The notes under the pieces: model-generated
What the model was told of the DNA's origin: nothing
Databases searched by the model: none
What the model saw: only the letters and a program-made list of their open reading frames with translations
Shown here: positions 1-5,267 of the stretch, piece by piece
How the letters are laid out: every line of letters begins with the position of its first letter
Numbering within the stretch: position 1 is the first letter of the stretch
Program-made: the position numbers and the translations under genes
Assembly (NCBI GenBank): GCA_024711185.1
Contig: JANJTI010000086.1
Location: 1-5,355 of the forward strand
From: Brevundimonas sp.
GTDB lineage: Bacteria; Pseudomonadota; Alphaproteobacteria; Caulobacterales; Caulobacteraceae
DNA: 5,355 bases
Direction of reading: 5' to 3'

Positions 1-252
1 TTCTTCCACGGCTTTGTGGTGCGCAAGGCCGGTCAGGTCGCCGGCTATGTCGATCGTTGTCCGCATCAGGGTTTCCCGCTGGCGCTCGAGCTGGACCAGT
101 ATCTGATTCCCGACGGGTCGCTGATCCTGTGCGGCTGGCACGGGGCGGTGTTCGAGCCGCTGACGGGCGAATGCACCGGCGGCCCCTGCGCCGGAGGCCG
201 CCTGACGCCGTGGCCGGTCGAGACCCGGGACGGAATGATCCGCACCGCCTGA
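1..252 (+). CDS. Rieske [2Fe-2S] domain protein, 5' truncated by the window edge
   Basis: This is the C-terminal 83 residues of a small Rieske-type iron-sulfur protein. The frame is open from base 1 and ends at TGA 250-252, so the true start lies to the left; the in-frame GTG at 16 is an internal Val (GFVVRK), not a start. Both halves of the Rieske cluster site are visible: CPHQG (Cys20, His22 of the fragment) and CGWHG (Cys44, His47), which in this family ligate one [2Fe-2S] cluster with two Cys and two His. The following FEPLTGEC and GGPC stretches and the closing PWPV segment match the usual end of a Rieske fold. No catalytic domain follows, so it is either a short ferredoxin-like Rieske protein or the C-terminal domain of a longer one. 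Its redox partner cannot be named. It has no apparent functional tie to the methyltransferase that converges on it. Confidence 0.9.
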   Translation, partial: FFHGFVVRKAGQVAGYVDRCPHQGFPLALELDQYLIPDGSLILCGWHGAVFEPLTGECTGGPCAGGRLTPWPVETRDGMIRTA

Positions 253-255
253 GCC

Positions 256-996
256 TCAGTCCGGCGCCCGGAACAGGTACAGGCCGAAGCCGATGAAGGG
301 CCGGCCGAAGCCGAACACCGCACGAATGCGGTCCGCGCTCAGCTGGATGCCGGCGGCCTCCGGCGCCTCGCGGTTGGCCTCCAGCCAGGCCCGCACCGCC
401 CTGTCGGCGTTCGCGGCGAAGTCGTCGATGACGGGCTGTGGCGAAAGTTCGCTCCACCGAAGCTCCAGTCCCGCCGCCGCGGCCGCCGCCTTCCAGCCTG
501 GGTCGTCCGCGAACAGGTTGGTCAGGTCGGTGATCCGGCGCAGCGGATCGGGCGGTTCTGCAGTCCACGTCAGATCGCCCCAGAGCAGCCAGCCGCCCGG
601 CGGCAGTCGCTGACGCAGGAAGGCCAGGGCGCGCTCCGGCGTCGGCGTTGTCTCGCCGGTGACGTCGGTCGTCCCCAGGGCCACGATCAGCTGCGGCGGC
701 TCCATCGCCGCCAGCGCCCCGGCGACTGTCCCCTCGACGATCTCGACCTCGGCGCCGGCGGCGGCCACGTTGGCCCGCGCCTGGGCCGCCATGTCGGGGT
801 CGCGCTCGATGGCCGTGACGGCGAAGCCGAATCGCCGCGCCAGCCGGATGGCGAGCGCCGCCGTCCCGGCGCCGGCGTCGACCACCGGCGCGCCCGCCGC
901 CAGTCCGGTCTCGCGGACTGCGGCCTCGACCCGTGCGGGCTCTACCGGATTGCAGACCTCGAGCCCGCGATAGGCGATCTGGTTGTAGCTGAGCAT
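256..996 (-). CDS. class I SAM-dependent methyltransferase
   Basis: A 246-residue cytoplasmic protein with a Rossmann-type S-adenosylmethionine-binding fold. Motif I is VVDAGAGTAALA (about residues 38-49), followed by the acidic Glu64 at the end of strand 2 (VTAIERD) that in this family contacts the SAM ribose. A strand-4-like segment (PPQLIVALGTTDV) and LPPGGWLLWGDLTW follow, the usual methyltransferase order. The C-terminal part is mixed helix and strand and ends in FGLYLFRAPD. The substrate cannot be read from the sequence. The frame stays open up to 1197, but the start at 996 is preferred: it has a GGAGG ribosome site 5 bases upstream, motif I then sits at a normal distance from the N-terminus, and a longer protein would overlap the divergent membrane gene. 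An Ala-rich run near residues 168-174 is coded by a GCC/GCG repeat. Transcription is divergent from the membrane protein operon, so the 997-1157 region probably holds both promoters. Confidence 0.88.
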   Translation of the reverse strand: MLSYNQIAYRGLEVCNPVEPARVEAAVRETGLAAGAPVVDAGAGTAALAIRLARRFGFAVTAIERDPDMAAQARANVAAAGAEVEIVEGTVAGALAAMEPPQLIVALGTTDVTGETTPTPERALAFLRQRLPPGGWLLWGDLTWTAEPPDPLRRITDLTNLFADDPGWKAAAAAAGLELRWSELSPQPVIDDFAANADRAVRAWLEANREAPEAAGIQLSADRIRAVFGFGRPFIGFGLYLFRAPD

Positions 997-1001
997 GCGC
1001 G

Positions 1002-1006
1002 CCTCC
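1002..1006 (-). promoter_or_regulatory. ribosome binding site of the methyltransferase
   Basis: On the minus strand this reads GGAGG, with 5 bases (GCGCG after the shared C) before the ATG at 996-994. It is a near-perfect anti-Shine-Dalgarno match and decides the start among several in-frame candidates. Confidence 0.75.
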
Positions 1007-1078
1007 GCGTGAGAATGCGCCGCCCGACGCGACGGAGGAAGCGACAGCCTGCCGCCTTCGAGCGCGCCCGCGAGGAAA

Positions 1079-1097
1079 TACTTTACAACGCAAAGTA
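1079..1097. promoter_or_regulatory. candidate operator: inverted repeat TACTTT-N7-AAAGTA in an AT-rich patch
   Basis: Perfect 6-bp arms, TACTTT (1079-1084) and AAAGTA (1092-1097), are separated by 7 bases, so the arm centres lie about 13 bp apart, slightly more than one helical turn. The second arm is also part of an 8-bp palindrome AAGTACTT (1093-1100), and AAAGT recurs at 1104-1108. The stretch 1076-1108 is clearly AT-rich in otherwise very GC-rich DNA. It lies 60 bp upstream of the membrane protein start and within the divergent spacer. A TTTACA hexamer (1082-1087) could be a -35 box, but no good -10 partner is visible. The inferred role is an operator for the winged-helix regulator encoded two genes downstream, and possibly also control of the divergent methyltransferase. 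Confidence 0.5.
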
Positions 1098-1142
1098 CTT
1101 GTGAAAGTGTGGGCTCATGCGACGGCGGCAGTCGCCCGCACG

Positions 1143-1150
1143 AGGAGGAG
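1143..1150 (+). promoter_or_regulatory. ribosome binding site of the membrane protein gene
   Basis: AGGAGGAG ends 7 bases before the ATG at 1158. It fixes the start there rather than at the in-frame GTG at 1101, which lies in the operator region and has no ribosome site. Confidence 0.75.
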
Positions 1151-1157
1151 CAGGACC

Positions 1158-1778
1158 ATGAACGCCAACACCGAAGATCCGGCCGCCGACATCGCATGGA
1201 TGCGTCGCCTCGCCGAAGAGGGGCGCGACGCGCCCTTGCTGAACGGGCCCGTCATGGTGGCCGCCGGCCTGATCTTCGGCGTCGCCAACGCCCTGCAATG
1301 GGCGATCCAGGCCGGCGTGGCCCCTGTCGAGCCGGAGGTTCAGCTCTGGCTCTGGCTGGCCGCGAGCGCCGTCTTCGCGGTCGCGCTGTTCCTCCTCATC
1401 CGACGGGCCAGCCGCAAGCCCGGCTTCGGCTCGCATGGCAACAAGGCGGTGGGGGCGGCATGGTCCGGGATAGGCTTCGGCATTTTCGTGATGTGGCTGA
1501 GCCTGATGGCCGTCGGCTTCCGATCCGGCGACTGGACCATGATGTGGGCGATGCCCAGCGTGGTCGCGACGGCCTACGGTTCCGCCTGGATCGTCTCCGG
1601 CGCCATGGCGGGGCGTCGCTGGATGACCCTGATCGGGCTGCTGGCCTACGCGGGCGCGGTCGTCTTCGGCGCCCTGGTCGGGGATCCTGTCATCTATCTG
1701 GCCTTCACCGCCTTCATGGTCCTGACGGCGCTCCTCCCCGGGCTGGCGCTGATGCGCCAGGAACCGGCGGAGGCCTGA
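1158..1778 (+). CDS. six-helix integral membrane protein, function unknown, partner of a winged-helix regulator
   Basis: A 206-residue protein with a short soluble N-terminus (residues 1-27, acidic, containing WMRRLAEEG) and six likely membrane segments at about 29-52, 62-82, 97-120, 128-150, 155-175 and 177-199. Basic clusters between segments 2 and 3 (RRASRKP, 82-88) and between 4 and 5 (GRR, 152-154) mark probable cytoplasmic loops, giving both termini inside. There is no signal peptide and no catalytic or transport motif that I recognise. It is followed after 3 bp by a winged-helix regulator, an arrangement often seen for small regulator and membrane protein pairs, so a role in an envelope or stress response sensed or controlled with that regulator is possible but unproven. 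The start is set by AGGAGGAG 7 bases upstream. The operator-like inverted repeat lies just upstream. The reading frame is intact with normal codon use. Confidence 0.85.
   Translation: MNANTEDPAADIAWMRRLAEEGRDAPLLNGPVMVAAGLIFGVANALQWAIQAGVAPVEPEVQLWLWLAASAVFAVALFLLIRRASRKPGFGSHGNKAVGAAWSGIGFGIFVMWLSLMAVGFRSGDWTMMWAMPSVVATAYGSAWIVSGAMAGRRWMTLIGLLAYAGAVVFGALVGDPVIYLAFTAFMVLTALLPGLALMRQEPAEA
1769..1773 (+). promoter_or_regulatory. ribosome binding site of the winged-helix regulator, inside the end of the membrane gene
   Basis: GGAGG lies within the last codons of the membrane protein gene, 8 bases before the GTG at 1782. It supports the GTG start and joint translation of the two genes. Confidence 0.7.
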
Positions 1779-1781
1779 GCG

Positions 1782-2084
1782 GTGGCCGACGACTTCGACA
1801 TTTCCCGCATCGACGATGTCATCCACGGAAGGATCCGTCTCGGCATCATGGCCTTCCTTTCCGGGGTCGAGAGCGCGAACTTCAACGAGATCAAGTTGCG
1901 GCTGCAGACCACCGACGGAAACCTGTCAGTCCATCTGAGGAAGCTCGAGAAGGCCGGGCTCGTCGCCGTGTCGAAGCGTTTCGAGGGCCGCAAACCCCTG
2001 ACGGAGGCGAGGATGACGCCGGCCGGGCGGAAGGCCTTCGTCGCCTACCTGGACGCCATGCAGGGGTTGATCAGGAAAGGCTGA
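1782..2084 (+). CDS. winged-helix DNA-binding transcriptional regulator (MarR/ArsR-like, PF13601 type)
   Basis: A 100-residue single-domain regulator. Residues about 10-26 (IDDVIHGRIRLGIMAFL) form the first helix, 33-41 (FNEIKLRL) the second, and TTDGNLSVHLRKLEKAGLV (43-61) is the recognition helix and turn typical of this small winged-helix group. The wing follows with VSKRFEGRKPLTEARMTPAGRKAF (about 63-86), and the C-terminal helix LDAMQGLI is a likely dimerisation element. No ligand-binding domain or metal-binding Cys cluster is present, so the signal it responds to is unknown; it may simply follow its own level or an interaction with the membrane protein. The GTG start is supported by GGAGG 8 bases upstream and lies 3 bp past the stop of the membrane gene, so the two are co-transcribed. 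Autoregulation through the inverted repeat at 1079-1097 is the natural inference. Confidence 0.9.
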   Translation: MADDFDISRIDDVIHGRIRLGIMAFLSGVESANFNEIKLRLQTTDGNLSVHLRKLEKAGLVAVSKRFEGRKPLTEARMTPAGRKAFVAYLDAMQGLIRKG

Positions 2085-2091
2085 AACGCAG

Positions 2092-2120
2092 ATGACGGCC
2101 GGCCGGCGAGGGTCTAGACC
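2092..2120 (+). promoter_or_regulatory. possible sigma-70 promoter giving a leaderless phosphatase mRNA
   Basis: ATGACGG (2092-2098) and TCTAGACC (2113-2120) are separated by 14 bases. They loosely match the Caulobacter housekeeping consensus TTGACGS-N10-14-GCTANAWC as I recall it (6 of 7 in the first element and about 5 of 7 informative positions in the second). A transcript starting 6-7 bases past the -10 would begin at the ATG at 2127, which fits the absence of a good ribosome site. TCTAGACC is part of a perfect 10-bp palindrome GGTCTAGACC (2111-2120), so operator function is an alternative. Prediction only. Confidence 0.35.
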
Positions 2121-2126
2121 GCCGTC

Positions 2127-2906
2127 ATGACCGGCCGCATCCATCGCTTCGAGGCGCTCGAGAACTTCCGCGACTACGGTGACTACGGAACCGCCGCCGG
2201 CCGCCGGCTCGCCCGCGGCCGGTTGTTCCGTTCGGCGCACCAGGCGCGGGTCAGCGAAGCCGACCTGGAGCGTCTGGCCGGACTCGGGATCGCGACCGTG
2301 GTCGACCTTCGCCGGCCCGGCGAGCGCCGCGAGCAGCCGTCGCGCCGGCCGCGGGGCTGGGCCGGCCAGGTGATCGAAAGCGCTCACGACGACGAGGGCG
2401 ACGCGCCGCACATCACCTTTCTCAAGACCTCGGACCTGACCGTCGAGTCGGCGCGGGGATTCATGTCGAGGGTCTACCGGCAACTGCCCTTTGAGCCGCC
2501 GCACCTCGACGTGTTCGCCCGCTATTTCCGCGCCCTGGCGGATTCAGAAGGTGCGGTGCTCATCCACTGCGCCGCCGGCAAGGACCGCACCGGGCTGCTG
2601 GCGGCCCTCACTCACCATCTCCTCGGGGTGCACCGCGACGACATGGTCGAGGATTATCTGCTGACCAACAGCGCGGTCGACCTCGCCGCCCGCGCGCCCG
2701 CCATCGCCCGCCAGCTGGAAGCGTTCACCGGCCGCCCCGCGAGCCACGAGGCGGTGGTCGCCTTCCTCGGGGTCGAGGCCGCCTGGCTGGAGACGGCGCT
2801 GGCCGCGATCGCCGAGGCCTACGGTTCCGTCGAGGCCTATCTGACGCAGGCGCTCGGCGTGGACGCGGGTCTGCGGGACCGCATAGGCCAGCGGCTCTCG
2901 TCGTGA
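2127..2906 (+). CDS. PtpB-like tyrosine phosphatase (Y_phosphatase3 family)
   Basis: A 259-residue cytoplasmic phosphatase. The P-loop HCAAGKDRTG spans about residues 147-156, with Cys148 as the expected nucleophile and Arg154 as phosphate binder. The Lys152-Asp153 pair is characteristic of the bacterial PtpB/Y_phosphatase3 group, which acts on phosphotyrosine and in some members on phosphoserine/threonine or phosphoinositides. The N-terminal NFRDYGDYGTAAGRRLARGRLFRSAHQARV region (about 13-42) and GIATVVDLRRPGER (54-67) are the family's conserved front half. Length is normal and there is no signal peptide. The ATG at 2127 directly precedes the conserved N-terminus but has only a weak, distant GAGGG (2108-2112), so expression may be leaderless or coupled to upstream translation. 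The TGA stop overlaps the GTG of pabB by 4 bp. The physiological substrate is unknown, and a direct role in folate metabolism is not evident. Confidence 0.9.
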   Translation: MTGRIHRFEALENFRDYGDYGTAAGRRLARGRLFRSAHQARVSEADLERLAGLGIATVVDLRRPGERREQPSRRPRGWAGQVIESAHDDEGDAPHITFLKTSDLTVESARGFMSRVYRQLPFEPPHLDVFARYFRALADSEGAVLIHCAAGKDRTGLLAALTHHLLGVHRDDMVEDYLLTNSAVDLAARAPAIARQLEAFTGRPASHEAVVAFLGVEAAWLETALAAIAEAYGSVEAYLTQALGVDAGLRDRIGQRLSS

Positions 2907-4192
2907 GCCTCGCCGCCGTCGAGCGCCGCACCCTTCCTTGGGGCGATCCGCTATCGGTCGCGCAAGGTCTGAAGGACAGGTCGGGCGCGCTGGCCTTGCT
3001 ATCCGACGGCGGCCCGCTCGGCCGCAGATCCTTCGTCGCCGCCGAGCCTGACCGGATCTGGCTCGGCGACCTCGCCGGCGGGCTGCGCCTGCTCCGCGAG
3101 GCGGACTGGGGTCGCCAGACGGTGGGGCTCATCGCCTACGACGCCGGGGCGCGCCCGGCCACGGGCGGGCGTCCCGAGGTGTGGCCTGACCTCATGCTGG
3201 CGCGCTATCCGGCGATGCTGGCCTTCGATCACGCAAGCAGAAGCGTGGTCGCGATCGGACGCGGCTCCGGACCAGCGGCCGCGGCCGCCGCGGCGGACCG
3301 GGCGGAGGGGTGGCTCGGCGAGGCCGCCAGCCCGGCCGCGCCGCCGCCGCCGGCCGCCGCCTTCGAACCCGAGGCCCCTGCGGAAGACTACCTCGCCGCC
3401 GTCGCCGACGTGGTCCAGCGCATCGCCGCCGGCGAGCTGTTCCAGGCCAATGTCGCGCGCGCCTGGCGCGGCCGGCTGCGCGAGGGGGCCGAGCCCTTCG
3501 ACGTCTTGCTCCGGCTGGCCGGACGCGCCTCCGCCTACGGGGCGTACTGGCGTCCGGGCGATCGCGCCGTCGTCTCCAACTCGCCCGAGCTGTTCCTGAC
3601 CTTCGATCCGGCGACGGCCCGCATCGAGACACGTCCGATCAAGGGCACCCGGCCCCGGGATTCCGATCCCGCCCGCGACGCCGCCCTCGCGGCGGACCTG
3701 GCCGGCAGCGCCAAGGATCGGGCGGAGAACCTGATGATCGTCGATCTGATGCGAAACGATCTGTCGCAGGTCGCGGCTCCCGGGACCGTGCGGGTCGAAC
3801 GTCTGTTCGAGGTCGAGCGCCTGCCCACGGTCCATCACCTCGTCTCGACCGTGTCCGCCGCGGCCCGTCCGGAAGTCGGCCCCCCCGACCTGCTGCAGGC
3901 GGCCTTCCCGCCCGGTTCGATCACCGGCGCGCCCAAGCACCAGGCGATGAAGGTCATAGCGTCGCACGAGCCGCCCCGCGGCCCCTGGTGCGGGAGCCTG
4001 TTCCATCTGGACGAGGGCCGGCTGACGGCGTCCGTGCTGATCCGCACCGCCGCCTTCGAGCGCCATGCGGACGGGTGGCGGTTCCGGACCCTGGCCGGGG
4101 CCGGAATCGTCGCCGACAGCGATCCGGCGGCCGAATTCGCCGAAACGGAGGCCAAGATCCGCGCCCTGCGCGAGGCGCTCGTCGGCCCCTAG
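2903..4192 (+). CDS. pabB: aminodeoxychorismate synthase component I
   Basis: A 429-residue chorismate-binding enzyme. With ammonia from a PabA glutaminase it converts chorismate to 4-amino-4-deoxychorismate, the precursor of p-aminobenzoate and folate. The N-terminal part (about 1-135) is the degenerate anthranilate-synthase-like region (LPWGDPLSVAQGL, GRRSFVAAEP). A Pro/Ala linker follows at about 138-158, then the catalytic domain: SNSPELF (225-231), PIKGTRPR (245-252), ENLMIVDLMRNDLS (275-288), PGSITGAPK (337-345) and GAGIVADSDP near the end. Lys247 in PIKGT is the key residue: PabB enzymes carry this Lys, which in E. coli forms a covalent intermediate, while TrpE has Ala (PIAGT). That favours PabB over anthranilate synthase. 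No lyase (PabC) domain is fused at the C-terminus and no pabA is in view. GTG start within the phosphatase stop (GTGA overlap), with little ribosome site of its own, so translational coupling is likely. Confidence 0.92.
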   Translation: MSLAAVERRTLPWGDPLSVAQGLKDRSGALALLSDGGPLGRRSFVAAEPDRIWLGDLAGGLRLLREADWGRQTVGLIAYDAGARPATGGRPEVWPDLMLARYPAMLAFDHASRSVVAIGRGSGPAAAAAAADRAEGWLGEAASPAAPPPPAAAFEPEAPAEDYLAAVADVVQRIAAGELFQANVARAWRGRLREGAEPFDVLLRLAGRASAYGAYWRPGDRAVVSNSPELFLTFDPATARIETRPIKGTRPRDSDPARDAALAADLAGSAKDRAENLMIVDLMRNDLSQVAAPGTVRVERLFEVERLPTVHHLVSTVSAAARPEVGPPDLLQAAFPPGSITGAPKHQAMKVIASHEPPRGPWCGSLFHLDEGRLTASVLIRTAAFERHADGWRFRTLAGAGIVADSDPAAEFAETEAKIRALREALVGP

Positions 4193-4722
4193 CAGCTGGC
4201 GCAGGTCGTCTGCACCGATGTGCGCGGGCGCAGGTAGTAGCTGTGCGAAAACTGGGTCACGGCCGGCATCAGATAGTCCGCCGGGGAGTCGTAGTCGTAG
4301 GTCGCTTCGGACATGATCACGCTCTCGCCGTCGGTGATCAGGTCCGCGGGCAGGCTCACGGTCGAGCCGACGGTTCGCGGGGTCATCCCGTCGCCCCGGC
4401 TCCACACCACCCGCGCCACACCGTTCGTCTGCATGATGCTGCTGACGCGCTGCTGGAGCGGCGCGACCGGAAACGGTTTCATGATCAGCCCGCCGATGTC
4501 GAAGATGTCGTCCACGGCCGCGGCCGTGACCGTCTCTTCCTGCGCCACCAGATCCGCGACCATGGCTGAGGCGTGGCCCATGCGCTTCTGCGCCATGTAG
4601 CCCTGACAGAACTCGGAAAGGCCCAGATAGAAGGCGATCAGCACCGGCGCGAGCATGGCGAACTCGACGGCCGAGATGCCGCGCTCGTCGCGAAGCAGCC
4701 GTCTGAGCAGCGAGGGCCTCAT
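4189..4722 (-). CDS. TadE-like Tad/Flp pilus pseudopilin, second of a tandem pair
   Basis: A 177-residue TadE/TadG-type protein. A basic leader (residues 1-15, ending DERG) is followed by ISAVEFAMLAPVLIAFYLGLSEF, the conserved TadE start. Gly15 before Ile16 and Glu20 at +5 resemble the prepilin-peptidase site used by TadV on TadE and TadF, so maturation to a membrane-anchored pseudopilin is likely. One membrane helix spans about 21-38; the rest should be periplasmic. Cys39 lies just after the helix, and the protein ends with TTCASC (Cys174, Cys177), a possible extracytoplasmic disulfide. It is expected to act in assembly of the Flp pilus used for surface attachment. The ATG overlaps the TGA of the upstream TadE-like gene (ATGA), indicating coupling. 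Its TAG stop is the reverse complement half of the CTAG shared with pabB. A more exact name (TadE, TadF or TadG) is not safe from sequence alone. Confidence 0.85.
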   Translation of the reverse strand: MRPSLLRRLLRDERGISAVEFAMLAPVLIAFYLGLSEFCQGYMAQKRMGHASAMVADLVAQEETVTAAAVDDIFDIGGLIMKPFPVAPLQQRVSSIMQTNGVARVVWSRGDGMTPRTVGSTVSLPADLITDGESVIMSEATYDYDSPADYLMPAVTQFSHSYYLRPRTSVQTTCASC

Positions 4723-5255
4723 GCCGGCTCGTTCCGGAAGGCGGTGGTGGCGGTCAGGCGCACGGTGCCGTCGTCGAGTCGGGACAGCCCTTGGGCCATG
4801 AAGGTGGTCAGAAGCGGCTGGCGGTACCAGACCCGCACCAGGATCAGATCGCCGGGATTGCCGTTCGCATAGGTCAGCGCCGCGTCGTCGAACGTTCCGC
4901 CCGCCATCGGGTCGGGCGGGGCGACGTTGAACTGCGGAATGACGCGGACGTCCACGCTTGCGCGGGTCGGGCAGTCGCCGCTGAAGATGCTCATGCGGCG
5001 GCAGACCTCCGTCTTGAACTGCTCGGCCGTCATGTTCTGGGCGCTGGCCTGGCCGGTGCGGATCAGGCGGCCGGATTCGATCGCCGCGTTCTCCAGGATC
5101 GAGTCGGTCACGAAGACCAGGCCCAGCTCCAGGATGGCGAACATCATCAGGCAGAAGGGCAGGGCGACCATGCCGAACTCGACGGCGGTCGAGCCCTCCT
5201 CCGCCCTCATCAGGCCGCGGCGGCGACTCCCTGTGATCCTGCCCCCGAACTTCAA
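4719..5255 (-). CDS. TadE-like Tad/Flp pilus pseudopilin, first of a tandem pair
   Basis: A 178-residue protein with a basic leader (GSRRRGLMRAEEG, about 9-21), then STAVEFGMVALPFCLMMFAILELGLVF, the hallmark TadE N-terminal helix. Gly21 followed by Ser22 with Glu26 at +5 fits a prepilin-peptidase-like cleavage site. A single membrane segment spans about 27-50, followed by a periplasmic domain with Cys85 and Cys95 (EVCRRMSIFSGDC) that could form a disulfide, a pattern common in this family. Inferred role: minor pseudopilin of the Tad pilus machine. The start chosen is TTG at 5255-5253, with GAGG 8 bases upstream; the ATG at residue 16 is an alternative but has no ribosome site, and would leave a very short leader. 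It starts 10 bp after the stop of an upstream gene and overlaps the next TadE-like gene by 4 bp, so all three appear to form one operon. Confidence 0.88.
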   Translation of the reverse strand: MKFGGRITGSRRRGLMRAEEGSTAVEFGMVALPFCLMMFAILELGLVFVTDSILENAAIESGRLIRTGQASAQNMTAEQFKTEVCRRMSIFSGDCPTRASVDVRVIPQFNVAPPDPMAGGTFDDAALTYANGNPGDLILVRVWYRQPLLTTFMAQGLSRLDDGTVRLTATTAFRNEPA

Positions 5256-5263
5256 GGGACCTG

Positions 5264-5267
5264 CCTC
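5264..5267 (-). promoter_or_regulatory. ribosome binding site overlapping the stop of the upstream gene
   Basis: GAGG on the minus strand shares two bases with the TGA stop at 5268-5266 and lies 8 bases before the TTG at 5255. It supports the TTG start over the internal ATG at 5210 and suggests coupled translation. Confidence 0.5.

Noticed and set aside
474..490. GCC/GCG repeat as a microsatellite
   Set aside because: It codes an in-frame Ala run in the methyltransferase and is ordinary for this base composition; a similar run at about 3278-3297 lies in pabB.
997..1197. N-terminal extension of the methyltransferase to the ATG at 1197
   Set aside because: It would run through the divergent promoter region and into the membrane gene. 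The added residues look non-coding, and the ATG at 996 has a near-ideal ribosome site.
1083..1826. A 247-codon minus-strand frame across the membrane gene
   Set aside because: His/Gly/Asp-rich composition typical of an antisense shadow, with no recognisable domain.
1109..2095. A 328-codon plus-strand frame across the membrane protein and regulator genes
   Set aside because: Arg-rich low-complexity shadow. The competing frame gives clear membrane helices and a winged-helix domain, each with a good ribosome site.
2111..2120. GGTCTAGACC palindrome as an insertion or attachment site
   Set aside because: No second copy or mobile-element gene is visible. It is better read as part of a promoter or operator.
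2999..4405. A 468-codon open frame antisense to pabB and the TadE-like gene
   Set aside because: Long antisense frames are common in very GC-rich DNA. The product is Gly/Arg-rich with no domain, and it overlaps a full, motif-rich pabB.
3310..4569. A 419-codon plus-strand frame overlapping pabB
   Set aside because: Arg/Gly/Pro-rich shadow product of the shifted pabB frame, without family motifs, running antisense through the TadE-like gene.
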